Shown: positions 20,826-33,574 of the stretch, in pieces
How positions within the stretch are numbered: the first letter of the stretch is position 1
Layout of the letters: each line of letters opens with the position of its first letter
Assembly (NCBI RefSeq): GCF_040939455.1
Contig: NC_134136.1
Span: 74,228,001 to 74,292,000 of the forward strand
Length of the DNA: 64,000 nt
From: Microcebus murinus
Lineage: Eukaryota > Chordata > Mammalia > Primates > Cheirogaleidae
Direction of reading: 5' to 3'
Position numbers and translations under genes: made by a program
The notes under the pieces: generated by a model
The model's input: the letters and a program-made list of their open reading frames with translations, nothing else
The model's database searches: none
What the model was told of the DNA's origin: nothing

Positions 20826-23800
20826 ATGGCTCAACACAGAAATCAGAGTAACAACATCCAACCCAACAGAATGATCAGTAATCTACCTTACCTATCAGTT
20901 CTCTCAATAAATGTGAATGGCTTAAACTCTCCACTCAAGAGACATAGGCTGGCTGAATGGATAAGAAAATAGAGGCCAAGTATATGCTGTCTTCAGGAAA
21001 CACATCTAACCTACAAGGATGCATATAGACTAAAAATAAAAGGGTGGAGATCAATATTCCAAGCAAATAGAAGCCAAAAGAAGGCTGGTGTGGCAGTTCT
21101 AATTTCAGATGATTTAGTTTTTAAACCAACAAAAGTAGTAAAAGACAAAGAGGGTCATTATATAATGGTGAAGGGCACAGTCCAACAAGAAGAGATAACA
21201 ATTTTAAATATATATGCACCCAACTTAGGTGCACCCAGATTCATAAAGCAAACCTTACTGGAGCTAAGCAAATGGATTAATAGCAACTCCATAATCGCCG
21301 GGGATTTCAACACCCCACTGATGGCACGAGACAGATCCTCCAAACAGAAAATTAATAAAGGAATAATGGACTTAAACAAAACTCTAGAACAATTGGGTCT
21401 GACAGACATCTACAGAACATTCTACCGAAAATCCACTGAATATACGTTCTTCTCATCAGCTCACGGGACATTCTCTAAGATTGACCATATACTAGGACAC
21501 AAAGAAAATCTCAAGAAATTTAAAAAAATAGAAATCATACCATGTACCTTCTCAGATCACAGTGGAATAAAACTAGAAATCAACCCTAACAGAAACTCAC
21601 AATTCTACACAAAAACATGGAAATTAAACAACCTCCTACTAAATGATTACTTCGTAAATGAAGAAATCAAGACGGAAATAAAAAAGTTCTATGAAGAAAA
21701 CGACAATGGAGAGACAAGTTATCAACTCCTCTGGGACACAGCTAAAGCAGTTCTGAGAGGAAAGTTTATCTCCATAAATACCTATAACCAAAAGACAAGA
21801 AGATCACAAGTAGACAATCTAATGAAATGACTCAAAGAGCTGGAAAAAGAAGAACAGACCAACCCCAAACCCAGCAGAAGAAGTGAAATCAACAAGATCA
21901 AATCAGAACTAAACAAAATTGAAAACAGGAAAGCTATTCAGGAGATTAATAAAACAAAAAGTTGGTTCTTTGAAAAAATAAACAAAATTGACACACCATT
22001 GGCTAAGCTAATGAAAAGCAGAAAAGAGAAATCTCTAATAAGCTCCATCAGGAATAAAAAAGGAGCTATCACAACTGATCCCAAAGAGATACAAGATACA
22101 ATTTATGAATACTACAAAAATCTTTATGCACACAAACTGGAAAATGTGGAGGAAATGGACAAATTTCTAGAAACACACAGCCTCCCTAGGCTCAACCAGG
22201 AATAAACAGATTCCCTGAACAGACCAATCTCAACAGCTGAAATAGAAACAGCCATTAAAAATCTCCCTAAAAAGAAAAGTCCCGGTCCAGATGGCTTCAC
22301 ACCTGAATTTTACCACACTTACAAAGAAGAACTAGTACCTATCTTGCAGAAACTATTCCACAACATCGAGAAGAACGGAAACCTCTCTGACACCTTTTAT
22401 GAAGGGAATATTACTCTGATACCAAAACCAGGAAAGGATGCAACAAAAAAAGAAAACTACGGACCAATATCCCTAATGAATATAGATGCAAAAATTTTCA
22501 ACAAAATCTTAGCTAACCGAATCCAGACACTTATCAAAAAATTAATCCACCACCACCAAGTGGCCTTCATCCCAGGGATGCAGGGATGGTTCAACATACG
22601 TAAATCTATAAATGCAATTCACCACATCAACAGAAGCAAAGACAAAGACCACATGATTCTTTCAATAGATGCAGAAAAAGCTTTTGACAAAATTCAACAC
22701 CCTTTCATGATACGAACACTTAAGAAAATAGGCATAGAAGGGACATACCTAAAAATGATACAAGCCATATATGACAGACCCATAGCCAACATCATACTGA
22801 ATGGGGAAAGATTGAAATCATTCCCACTTAGAACTGGAACCAGACAAGGCTGCCCACTATCTCCACTTCTGTTCAACATAGTGCTGGAAGTCTTGGCTAC
22901 AGCAATCAGACAGGAAAATGGAATCAAAGGTATCCAAATAGGGGCAGAAGAGATCAAACTTTCACTGTTTGCTGATGATATGATATTGTATCTAGAAAAC
23001 CCCAAGGATTCAACCAAGAAACTCCTGGAACTGATCAATGAATTTAGTAAAGTCTCAGGATACAAAATCAATACACAGAAATCAGAGGCATTCATATACG
23101 CCAACAACAATCTAATTGAGAACCAAATCAAAGACTCAATTCCCTTCACAATAGCAACAAAGAAATTAAAGTACCTAGGAATATACTTAACCAAGGAGGT
23201 AAAAGACCTCTACAGGGAGAACTATGAAACACTGAGGAAGGAAATAGCAGAGGATGTAAACAGATGGAAATCCATACCATGCTCGTGGATCGGCAGACTC
23301 AATATCATCAAAATGTCTATACTACCCAAACTGATCTACAGATTCAATGCAATACCTATTAAAATCCCATCAGCATTCTTCACATATATAGAAAAAATAA
23401 TTTTACGCTTCTTATGGAACCAAAGAAGAAAAATAATTTTACGCTTCTTATGGAACCAACCGAATATCAAGAGCAATTCTAGGCAACAAAAACAAAATGG
23501 GAGGCATTAATATGCCAGATATCAAACTATACTACAAGGCTGTAGTAATTAAAACAATATGGTATTGGCACAAAAACAGGAATATTGACCAGTGGAACAG
23601 ATGTGAGAATCCTGATATAAAACCATCCTCATATAGCCATCTCATCTTTGACAAAGCAGACAAAAACATACGCTGGGGAAAAGAATCCCTCTTCAATAAA
23701 TGGTGCTGGGAAAACTGGATAGCCACCTGTAGAAGGCTAAAACAGGACCCACACCTTTCACCTCTCACAAAAACCAACTCACGCTGGATAACAGACTTAA

Positions 23801-24729
23801 ACCTAAGATATGAAAGTATTAGAACTCTAGAGGAAAAAGTTGGAAACACTCTCCTAGACATTGGCCTGGGCAAAGAGTTTATGAAGAAGTCCCCAAAGGC
23901 AATCACAGCAGCAACAAAAATAAATAAATGGGACATGATCAAACTACAAAGCTTCTGCACAGCCAAAGAAATAGTCATGAAAGTCAACAGTCAACCTACA
24001 GAATGGGAGAAAATTTTTGCATCCTATGCATTCGATAAGGGACTGATAACTAGAATATACTTAGAACTCACGAAAATTAGGAAGAAAAAATCAAATAACC
24101 CCATTAAATAATGGTCAAAGGACTTGAACAGAAATTTTTCTAAAGAAGACAGAAGAATGGCCAACAAACATATGAAGAAATGCTCAACATCTCTAATCAT
24201 CAGGGAAATGCAAATCAAAACCACAATGAGATATCACTTAACCCCAGTGAGAATGGCCTTTATCAAAAAATCTCCAAACAATAAATTCTGGCGTGGTTGC
24301 GGAGAGAGAGGAACACTCCTACACTGCTGGTGGGACTGCAAACTAGTTCAACCTCTGTGGAAAGCAATATGGAGATACCTTAAAGCGATACAAGTGAATC
24401 TACCATTTGATCCAGCAATCCCATTGCTGGGCATCTACCCAAATGATCCAGTGACACTCTACAAAAAAGACACCTGCACTCGAATGTTTATAGCAGCACA
24501 ATTCATAATTGCAAGGCTGTGGAAACAGCCCACGTGCCCATCAATCCAAGAATGGATTAATAAAATGTGGCATATGTATACCATGGAGTACTATTCAGCT
24601 CTAAGAAACAATGGTGATATAGCACATCTTATATTTTCCTGATTAGAGCTGGAACCCATACTACTAAGTGAAGTATCCCAAGAATGGAAAAACAAGCACC
24701 AGATATATTCTCCAGCAAACTGGTATTAA
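20826..24729 (+). pseudogene. L1-3 ORF2 (endonuclease / reverse transcriptase), broken
   Basis: The ATG at 20826 (MAQHRNQ) is in frame with a second at 20871. The endonuclease region has [15 protein letters not shown] (about 21294-21320) and SDHSGI (about 21556). The RT has the FADD box at 22968-22979. The C-terminus has the Cys motif (about 24292-24340) and ends [10 protein letters not shown] at 24729. Lesions: TAG at 20970-20972 (codon 34 from the second ATG), TGA at 21828-21830 in place of Arg, TAA at 22203-22205 in place of Glu, and an imperfect 36-base duplication with a frameshift near 23393-23465. The first and third stops recur at the same codons in L1-8. It cannot make a working ORF2p. 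Confidence 0.93.
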
Positions 24730-24941
24730 CTGAGTAGCACCTAAGTGGTCACATAGGTGCTACAGTAATAGGGTATTGGGCAGGCGGGAGGGGGTGGGGG
24801 CGGGTATATACATACATAATGAGTGAGATGTGCACCATCTGGGGTAGGTCATGATGGAGACTCAGACTTTTGGGGGGAGGGGGGGAAATGGGCATTTATT
24901 GAAACCTTAAAATCTGTACCCCCATAATATGCCAAAATAAA
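24730..24941 (+). other. L1-3 3' UTR with two G-rich blocks and polyA signal
   Basis: Two G-runs (about 24781-24806 and 24870-24889) flank the TATACATACATAATGAGTG motif, followed by AATAAA at 24936-24941. G-rich 3' UTRs that can fold as G-quadruplexes are a known general feature of L1. The same blocks recur in all young L1 copies in this window. Confidence 0.7.
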
Positions 24942-24975
24942 AAAAAAAAGAAAAAAAAATAAGTTTCAAGTAAAA

Positions 24976-25765
24976 AAAAAATATCAACATTAACAGGCAT
25001 GGGGAAGAAGTTGATTCCAACCCCCATAGATGACCTGAGTCATTTAAGACTTCATTGGAGAAAGCAACTCCAGGTAGTAAAAATAGCATGAGAACCAGAA
25101 TTAAAAGTGAAGCCTGAGAATGTGCCTGAATTGCTACAATCTCATGATAAAAGTTCAACTGATGAGAAATTGCTTCATATAGATGAAGCTTGGTGAAGAT
25201 ATTGCGAACATTGTTGAAATAACAACAAAAGTTTTAGAATATTATATAAACTTAATTAATAAACTATTGGTATAATTTGAGAGAACTGACTCCAACTTTG
25301 AAAGAAGTTCTATGGTGGGGAAAATGCTGTTAAACAGCATGGCATACTAAAGAGAATTTTTTTTTTGAAAGTAAGAGTCAATGGATATAGCAAACTTTAT
25401 TATTGTCTTATTTTCATAAATTGTCACAGACACCCCGATATTCAGCAATTGTGGTCTTGATCAGTCAGCAGCCATCAACAGTGTGGTAACACTATCCACC
25501 ATAAAAAGATTATAACTCACTGAAGGTCGAGGATGGTTAGCACTTTTTAACAATGAAGTATTTTAAAATAAAAGTATGTACATTGATTTGTTTATGTCAA
25601 TAGTAGGTATAATACTATTGAACACTTAATAGACTACAGTATAGTGTACAAATATCTTTTATATGCACTGAGAAACAAAAATATTCATGTGACTCACATT
25701 ATTGCCATATTTGGTTTATTGCAGTGGTCTGCAAATGAACCGACAATATATTTGATATATGTCTG
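24976..25765 (+). mobile_element. Tigger1 DNA transposon, right arm with transposase C-terminus
   Basis: It resumes with AATATCAACATTAACAGG and GAAGTTGATTCCAACCC, follows the C-terminal transposase text (TTGAAAGAAGTTCTATG, CAGTCAGCAGCCATCAAC) and ends in the non-coding 3' region (ATAGACTACAGTATAGTGTA). The right terminal repeat reads TTTGATATATGTCTG, ending at 25765, the inverse of the left end with several mutations. Frames are broken, including an A-run and small deletions. With 17043-18195 it forms one transposon copy. Confidence 0.85.
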
Positions 25766-27654
25766 CACAATTTTTATTTTTCAATCATATTTCAACAAAG
25801 CTAGAAGAGTACAAAGAAGGAACACAAAAGTGAGATGAAATTTGAATTAATCACTAGAGATATATAAAACAAATTTGTTTTTCTGAGTGGCTATGCCCAA
25901 CAACCCTTAGAAATATATTTTGCAGAATATTCTCTGCAGATTATCTTTAAGGTATCTCTATGATATTTTTGTTTTATTTTCAAAAGCTATTAGCATACTA
26001 GAATTCATTAAGTTAGAATTATCACTGTAGTAAATCATTAATATATACCATAAATGTGTAATAAATTTTAAATTATAGTGTTTACCAACTTTCATTATTT
26101 TGAGAGGATAACTTAGACTCATTTTAATTGTGGATTTCTTAAGCAAGTGTTCTAGCTACATCCTCTATCTTTTCCAAGTTAAATGTTCATAGCAATGTGT
26201 CTAACTGAAATTCTAAGAAAAGTGTTAAATTTATATCACCAAGCTTTGTGTTGCATTAGGCATAACTCAAATTCAGAGTAGCATATTTTCCATCTTTAAT
26301 AAGACTGAGAATCTTTGACTTATACGAAACATGAAGCAGAAATAGCAATTTATTAGCAGCTTCTGATAAAAACTTAGACTCATTTAATTCTTTCCAATGG
26401 AAACATGTTTGCAGTAACTATTAGAATTTCACAAGTGATTGAATCATGGTTAATTAAATAAGTGCACTCATACACATGCTGTGCATGAAGAATTTGGAGT
26501 CAAAAAGAATAAAATGACTCTGAGAGTCATCTTTCTAACTTACCTGCAAGTGTTGCCAAATGCATTCTGACAATGGTAATGTTTTCAATTTGACCATATA
26601 TATAGGCAGTTCAATTTAAACTGTTCAATTTTACCAATTGACCATTTTGTACTGAATGCAATTCTTATGAGAAGAGGGACAATAAGTATGCAATGAAAAT
26701 GTACAGTTTAAAAGATAAGACTTGTTTATATTTTAATTTTTAAGTGACAGTAATAGATAAACATAAAATCATAAATGTCTTAGGAGAGGTAAGTTTTACA
26801 TATCTTTTATAGTTTCAAATGCTTACCCCTTGTGTTCATAAATGAAGCATAAGAATAAGAATTATCATTCATATAAATGAGATATATTTTTTAATCCACA
26901 GTCAATAACATGTTAAGTTTTCTTAGGTATACAAAATACCCTTAAAGTTTTAAGGGGAGCAGAATTTCTTGGTCAATTATGATTTTTAATTTCTTCCTTT
27001 TTCCAGCCTGTCAATGTTTAAGGAAGAACTAAAACCTGTATTGGCAAAGCTAGGAAGTACAACTTTTCATTTTTGGACTTCGTCCTAGTGCCAGTTTTTT
27101 CTTTCTTTCTTTCTTATTTCCTATCTAAATAATGTCACTGATGTCAGAAAAAAAAAATACAAGGTTTTCCATTATAAGCACGTCATGCTTGATCATTCTT
27201 CCTTTTCTCTTCTCCCCTCCCATACCCTCTTCCTCCTTCTCTCCCTCCTCCTCCTCTCCTTCTTCTTCTTCTCTTCCTCTCTCTCTGACACACACATACA
27301 CACACACAGACACACACACACACCTTTTTTGTGGCCACCCTTAAGAATTATATGGTAGTATTATATGTCAGACATTTTCAAAATTATTCACAGATGTTTG
27401 ACTAGGGAAATATGCAATAAGGTCTTTACTGAAAAATGTAATCTGCCTCCATATTTCAGAACAAATGTATGGGTTCAACTTCCACTCAGGTGGAAAAGTG
27501 ACTCAGTGTTCCTTTTGTATGTGCTCAAATATCCCATATCATGTACTATATTGCTTTGGCTTGAAGTGCTTCCATATAAACATCTCTGCTATGTTTCACC
27601 TATGTTAGAAACATATGTGTATATTAGTTTCACATTTCAGTGGATTTTTTTAAT
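25766..27654. other. Unassigned AT-rich DNA with simple repeats
   Basis: No gene recognised. Short TTTC repeats lie at 27103-27115. A CT-rich tract (about 27196-27285) runs into (CA)n (27287-27323); open frames across it, such as the Arg/Glu-rich one on the minus strand, are products of the repeat. Confidence 0.5.
27196..27323. repeat. CT-rich tract plus (CA)n microsatellite
   Basis: CTCCTCCTC/TTCTTCTTC pyrimidine repeats followed by (CA)n with a few interruptions. Likely length-variable. Confidence 0.8.
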
Positions 27655-27830
27655 TTATATTCATTAATTCATTCATTAATCCAAATATTTGACTATCTTC
27701 TTTTTGCCAGGCACTCTGCAAAGCAGTAGTGGTACACATATAAATGAGACCTTCTTGGACCTTCCCTCAAGGAGATAACAATCTAATGAAGAAGAAAGAC
27801 CCATAATGTGATACTCAAACAATCACCACT
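27655..27830 (-). mobile_element. L2 LINE 3' end (minus strand)
   Basis: The plus strand starts with ATTAATTCATTCATTAATCC and continues TTGCCAGGCACTCTGC, then CCTTCCCTCAAGGAGATAAC. This is the reversed L2 3' terminus in order. Confidence 0.65.
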
Positions 27831-30800
27831 GCATAGTTCCCTCAGTATTTGTTGTGACCTTGAGAATCATAAATATAATGTCTTGAGTGAAGACACTAGT
27901 CTGATTTTCAGGTAAATGGACTGTTCTATTAGATGAATAAAATAGGTTGGTAACAATGGAGAAGTTATAATGATATCCAAAGTCATTTTGATGTATTTTA
28001 TAACATTTTACTTCTAAACCAATTTTAAAACTATTTTAATGACAACTCATATCCTGTGATAAGCAGTTGTAACACTGAAAAATGACTTAGTGTTCCTTTT
28101 TTGTGTGCTAAAATAGCACATACTATGTTTAAGTATCAGAGGTATTCCAGGAGTCTTGTCAGGCTTAGAAATATTTTGGCAGTAAACTCCAGTGCCTATG
28201 AGAAATATGTGGATTTTTTTTTCAATTTTATAGGAGCACAGAAGACAGAAAAAATTCACACTGCCTAGAAGACTCTGGTAAGTTCACAGCAGAAGCAACA
28301 TTTTATTAACCAATTCAACAAATATTTATTGAACACCTACTATGAATAAAGCAAAGAGAGAGGTAGTTTTACAAATATCTCTTACAGAGGAATTGAACAC
28401 GGACAAATAGAAAACAAATAACAATATTGCAATATCTAACATAATCACATCAATAAGTATATCAAATTTTAATGGAATACATTCATTACATTTAATTACA
28501 TGAATTAAATAAACATTGTCACAATCATTAAAATAGCAGAAAACAACTATAAGCTGTCTATAGGAGACATACTTTAAATTAAAAGATACAGGAGGTTGCA
28601 AAAAAAGGTATGTAAATACATCTGCCATACAAACAGTGCCCCAGGAAAGCTATAATTGGCTACATTAGTATTGGATAGATTTCAAGGCAAAAAAAAATAT
28701 TACCAGGATAAAAGGATGAAATGGAACATAATGACATCCAACTTAACTAAATATGATTATTGCATATACACAGGACCAGTATTTCCCAAAGCATATTTTA
28801 AGAAACACTAGCTAAATGAGAAAATCAAGAAAGAAAGGGTTTCTTGGTCAAGATTGGGGCATAGTTTCTTTAATCTACCCACTCCTTCTTGGACATTTGT
28901 AATAACAATTAGATAGCAAATGGATTATAGACTTTCAGATATTCTGTAGACAAGAATATCAGTTGCCTCTGTTTAAATTGTCTTTTCTCAAACCCATTTA
29001 ATCAGGGAGAATTTTTTAGTTTGTTTATTTTTCACATAACACTAATAATATCCTCTAGAATACAGTATTTTGTGAAAATTAAATTTCTTGAGAGAGCTCT
29101 CTCTAGAGCACTCAACAAGTGTATGAAATACTATGGATTTTTAGTCAATGTTTGGTGAACAAATGTATTGATAGACACAGAGATAGAGATAGTATTTTAT
29201 ATCATTTTGGTTGCCCTTGCCTCAAAAGATTAAAATGCCCCAGGAGTGTCCTTATGTTTCTACAGTGTATTATTCAACTAATTAACAAGATTAATGACAA
29301 AGAGCATTGCTTTGTTAAATCCCCCTCCCATCCTGAGGGATGATGGTCATTCTTTCCTACAAGGGCAGATAAGACTTGTGATTAAGGTGTCTTCTCTCTT
29401 TGACATATCCCCCCAAAATTAGTCAAATTAGGTTGTAAACTAAGGAGACTGAAAAAGTCAAAGCCAATTTTACTGCTTGCTGTGATAATTTGGGCCAGAA
29501 GTATACTACTAAATATGAGTCTGGGTGAAAGTGTCAAATGCTAAGCAAGAGAATTGTGACCAAATGGATCAGAATAACAAACGTTGCACAAAAACCAAAC
29601 AAAACGTAGAGTCCTGTGAAATTGAAAAGTCAGAAAAGAGAGCAAGAGGTAAATATCGAACAGGGGGATGAGAGTAGAACTGAACAATTCAAGAAGCACA
29701 GGGTCAAAGCCTGTTTATGTCTGAATTCCTTTGCATACATATGGCCCCACACAAAATGAGGAATTTAAATGCACCAAGGTGAGATGTGGGATAAATATAA
29801 GTCTGCTTTCACTGTAATACACTAGATTATAATCACATATTTTGAAGAAAGTTTTCATCAACATAGAATGCATGGAACCTCAGTTCACAAACTTATATAC
29901 ATACTGGAGAAAATTGGCGGCATGCGATGAAATAACACAAAAATTCCTCTAGATTATGCCTAACTGGAACAGAGAGACTTGTGGTTTTTAAAAATTGTCT
30001 TTTTTAAGATGGCAGACAAACTACAATAAAAAATAAATCTGTTTAGGAATTATGGACCAAAAATAATACTTAACAAGCTTGGCTTTCCTGGTCACAGTAA
30101 AGATGATTAATAAGAGCTTGAGAACATCAATAATTAAATTACTGTAAGTGATATAAAGAAAATATCATCATTACAAAATGTAACAAGGGCAAAGGATAGC
30201 ACTGGACTGGGTTTCTGGCTTACGAGAGAGAGAGAGAGAGAACACATCTAAATTCAATTAGGTCCAGGCTCTGGAAAGAAGAATGGAGGGATAGATCCCT
30301 TCAAGTTGCTGTGTGAGTCAGGAAGAAGATTTTTAGGCAATGGAGAAAATGCTCTTATCATCTTTTGCTGTATATCAAAGATAAACAACTTACTGTTGGA
30401 ATCTCAGAACCTCAGAGCCTGAGCAGGGTTGAGGGGCTTTTCCTTTTGTATTCCGTTTACTAATCCTGAAGACAGTTATGAATCAGGCTACTATAGATAG
30501 AGATGCATTCAGACATCTTTTACTTTCGTATCCTTTCTCCTTTAGGAAAAAATATTTATAAGTATTTGTTGAGTGCCTGTTATGTGACTGAGACTATTTT
30601 GTAGTAGATCTAATACATTACTTTATTAAAAATTTTTCATTTTTTGGAAGATCCATATACAGTGATTGTTTCCCTTCAAGAGAAAGGGCAGAGAAATCTC
30701 CTTGAACATAACAGCTCACAATAATGCTCATTGGAGGCTTCATCAAAAACCATCCAAGGTAATACTCATGAAGACATGGAGTTCTACATAATGTGAGTAT

Positions 30801-32229
30801 TAACCTTTGTTATTATTGTCTTCAGAGCAAGGCAATTCAGGTATTACAAAATATTTAAATTTAGCCAATTAGAAGTCAATGCCTACATTAACAACAAAAT
30901 TAATATGCAGCCATTATGCCTTATTTTACTTACTTCCTGAGGTAATAAAATTTGTTTGTTAACAGCTAAAAGTTAACTAATATATTTAAGGAAAGTGTTA
31001 GAAAAGACCAATAGTGAAGTTTAGGAGGATAATATTTATATGAAGTTTATAAATATATAAAACAATTTAATATCTTAATTAGAAATTCATTAATATGTAA
31101 TAAAAGTACAAAAATAACAAGAGAAAAATAAACAACAAAATCAGTAGTCATTTCTGTAGGGGTGGAGGTAATTTAACATAATTGGCTTTTTTGCCAATAA
31201 TTGCAAGGAATTTAACATAATTGGCTTTTTCTCCTCTAAACTTGTTTTGGATATATAGGTATTTGTTGTATTCATAGCATATTCCCTTAAATGTGCCATT
31301 ATAATATTTTCAAATACACACAAAAATAGTCATTCTAGTAAAATCGACTCTTATATGCTTACCTTGTATATTCAACAATTATTAAAATGATACTGTATTT
31401 TGCTTCTTCTTTCTTTGTTCTTTTTCTTCTTAAAATATATTTTACAGAAAATCAATATGTGCTTTTAAGAAACATAACAATGCCATAATCACTATTAACC
31501 CAAATAATAGTTATTCCTTAGTATAATGTACACCAAAAGTCTATAAAAAATCCTTCCCCTAATTGTCTCAAAAATTTATTTTTCATAATTGATTTGCTCA
31601 AATCAAGATCAAAATGAGGTCCACACTTAATATTTAGTTATTTGATCTTTAGTCTCTTTTAATCTAAGGCATTCTTCCCTCTCATTTACCTTTTCATTCT
31701 ATTGACTTGTTGTGACAACTGGGTCAGTTCCTATAGGCTGTTTGTGCCTTCTTTTTTGTATGTCTTCAATATTTCATACTTTTAAAATATTTAAGATGCT
31801 ATTGTGTTGAAAAGGTTAAGTGTGCCATTCACACAGTTGTTGGCCTTTTGAGGCATAATGAGATGATAGAAATAGTGAAAAGTCAATTTTCTGTCACTAT
31901 GCACTTTGTGTGTTACAGAAGTTGTGCCTGGATTTTCTTTGCCCAAGAAAAGCACTGTGTGATGAGTAGGCATATGTATGGATATTCGTAAATGAGAGAT
32001 GCCTTACCTAGAAGCACCAGATGGTTGGAATTTGGAGGAAATGGCAAGTTGTGAATAGCAGAACCTCCACCTATTCTTTTTCCAATGATAAATAATCTTT
32101 CGATATTGACAAAAAGATAAAACTTATTTTATTTAAATTTAGCAAATATTACTTAACACCTAATATATAGAAAGCCATTATTATATACTGTGCATTGTTA
32201 TGTACTGTACTTCATTGGATACCAAAAGG
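27831..32229. other. Long unassigned AT-rich stretch with small old-repeat traces
   Basis: No gene recognised. Traces: an L2/MIR-type tail (AACAAATATTTATTGAACAC) at about 28316-28345; a TTTGTTGAGTGCCTGTTATG-type tail near 30565; (GA)n at 30222-30241; a direct duplication of AATTTAACATAATTGGC at about 31168-31225; and text resembling an old L1M 3' UTR at about 31430-31740. The segment 29200-29730 has a retroviral-internal flavour I could not confirm. Confidence 0.35.
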
Positions 32230-32490
32230 AAGATTATTATTAATAATAATAATAGCTGATATTTATATAAAATTAACTATAAATTATTATTTAATTTAAT
32301 CTAACCTACAAACAACTCTATGAGGTATCATTGCATTTCCTATTACACAAATAATGCTCAGAGACACAAAGCAACTTGTCCAGGGTCTCATAGATACTAA
32401 ACTGTTGAAAAATAATTATAGCTGAAATCCCTTTTGTTTAAATTTGATCTGATTTCAAAACAGAGACTTTTAAGCACTATTCTATATACT
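32230..32490 (-). mobile_element. MIR SINE (minus strand)
   Basis: AACTCTATGAGGTATCATTG, then GAGACACAAAGCAACTTGTC and CAGGGTCTCATAG run in the order of the reversed MIR core. An ATA-rich patch (AATAATAATAATAG) precedes it. Confidence 0.6.
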
Positions 32491-33486
32491 GCCTCAAATA
32501 TAACTGTAACTCACATGTGGACCAACAGTGAGGACACCCTGCTTCATAGCAATCTGCTTAATTTGGCCTAAATTTCAGTTTAATGTCTGTGCTAGTCAAA
32601 ATCCCATTCCCTCCTTCTTTGTAATTTCAAGTAGATTATTTCCACACACCTCCTCTCCTCTTCATTTTGCTCATTGAGCCCTGAACACTGAATTCATTTC
32701 TTTCATTAGTTTCCCTATAAAATATGCCAACATCCAGCATATTTTTGTCTGTTTTCCTGAAGATATGAGGGTACACTCTCAAAGAGTATTTCTTGGTAGT
32801 GGAGCCTGGGCCCTCCTACCTGTCTCCCAACTCCATCCTTGCATTCTATTTATATCCAGGTCTTTGGATATCTGGGCTTCTGCCATAAAGTATAATGAAT
32901 CCCCCCCACCCCCATTAGTACAAATACTATCCTGAGAATAATTATGCTGGCAGCTGTTAGAATAAATATATTTTCCTACTATATGAGAAGCTTTTCCAAG
33001 GTTCCTAATCTGTGGGAGAAACATATACTTTTCTAAGTGAATATATCACACAACAGACAATATTAGAACAGGGAAGCTTAGAACTCTTCGAAGTTTCCTC
33101 AGAGACCCTCATAATAGCCTTGGCAGGATTTCTAATTTTCCTACATATAAGGAAGCCATGTAAAAAGAGGAGAGCTTAACCACTGTACAGAAGTTTTTCA
33201 TTCATCTGTCTCAATTGGATCTCTTGAGACTGACTTCTGATTCATGTCCGTTGGCAGCAGTAAATTAATACCATTTCTTACTCTTTTGACTGGGACCAGT
33301 GAAATTTCTGCTTTAAGAGAGTTAGAAATAGGATTATCACGTAAATACTATTAGCTAAGAGCACCTCTCACTAACCTTCTGACTGAATTAAGCTCCCGAC
33401 TAGGATTGGTTTATATCTCAGTACTACATTACTTTCCCCAATTTATCTACATTTCCTTGAAAAAGTTGGTGCAAACATAGCACTGT

Positions 33487-33574
<88 letters not shown>

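Larger units (their letters stand above)
18365..24966 (+). mobile_element. L1-3: full-length plus-strand L1 inside Tigger1
   Basis: Order: 5' UTR (18365-19791), ORF1 (19792-20784), ORF2 (20826-24729, broken), 3' UTR (24730-24941) and an A-rich tail to about 24966. CAAGTAAA occurs at 18357-18364 and again at 24967-24974, a candidate target-site duplication, although the A-rich right copy makes it uncertain. It belongs to the same subfamily as L1-6, L1-7 and L1-8 (ORF2 ends [24 protein letters not shown] just after ORF2). The element looks younger than L1-2 because ORF1 is still open. Confidence 0.95.

Noticed and set aside
22694..23194. 166-codon open frame antisense to the L1 reverse transcriptase
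   Set aside because: Shadow of the RT region, also seen opposite L1-8 and L1-2. No independent motif.
27125..27344. Arg/Glu-rich and Ser/Pro-rich open frames
   Set aside because: They are translations of the CT-rich/(CA)n simple repeat.
29200..29730. Segment with a retroviral-internal feel
   Set aside because: I could not identify any conserved protein motif in six frames, so the resemblance is only impressionistic.
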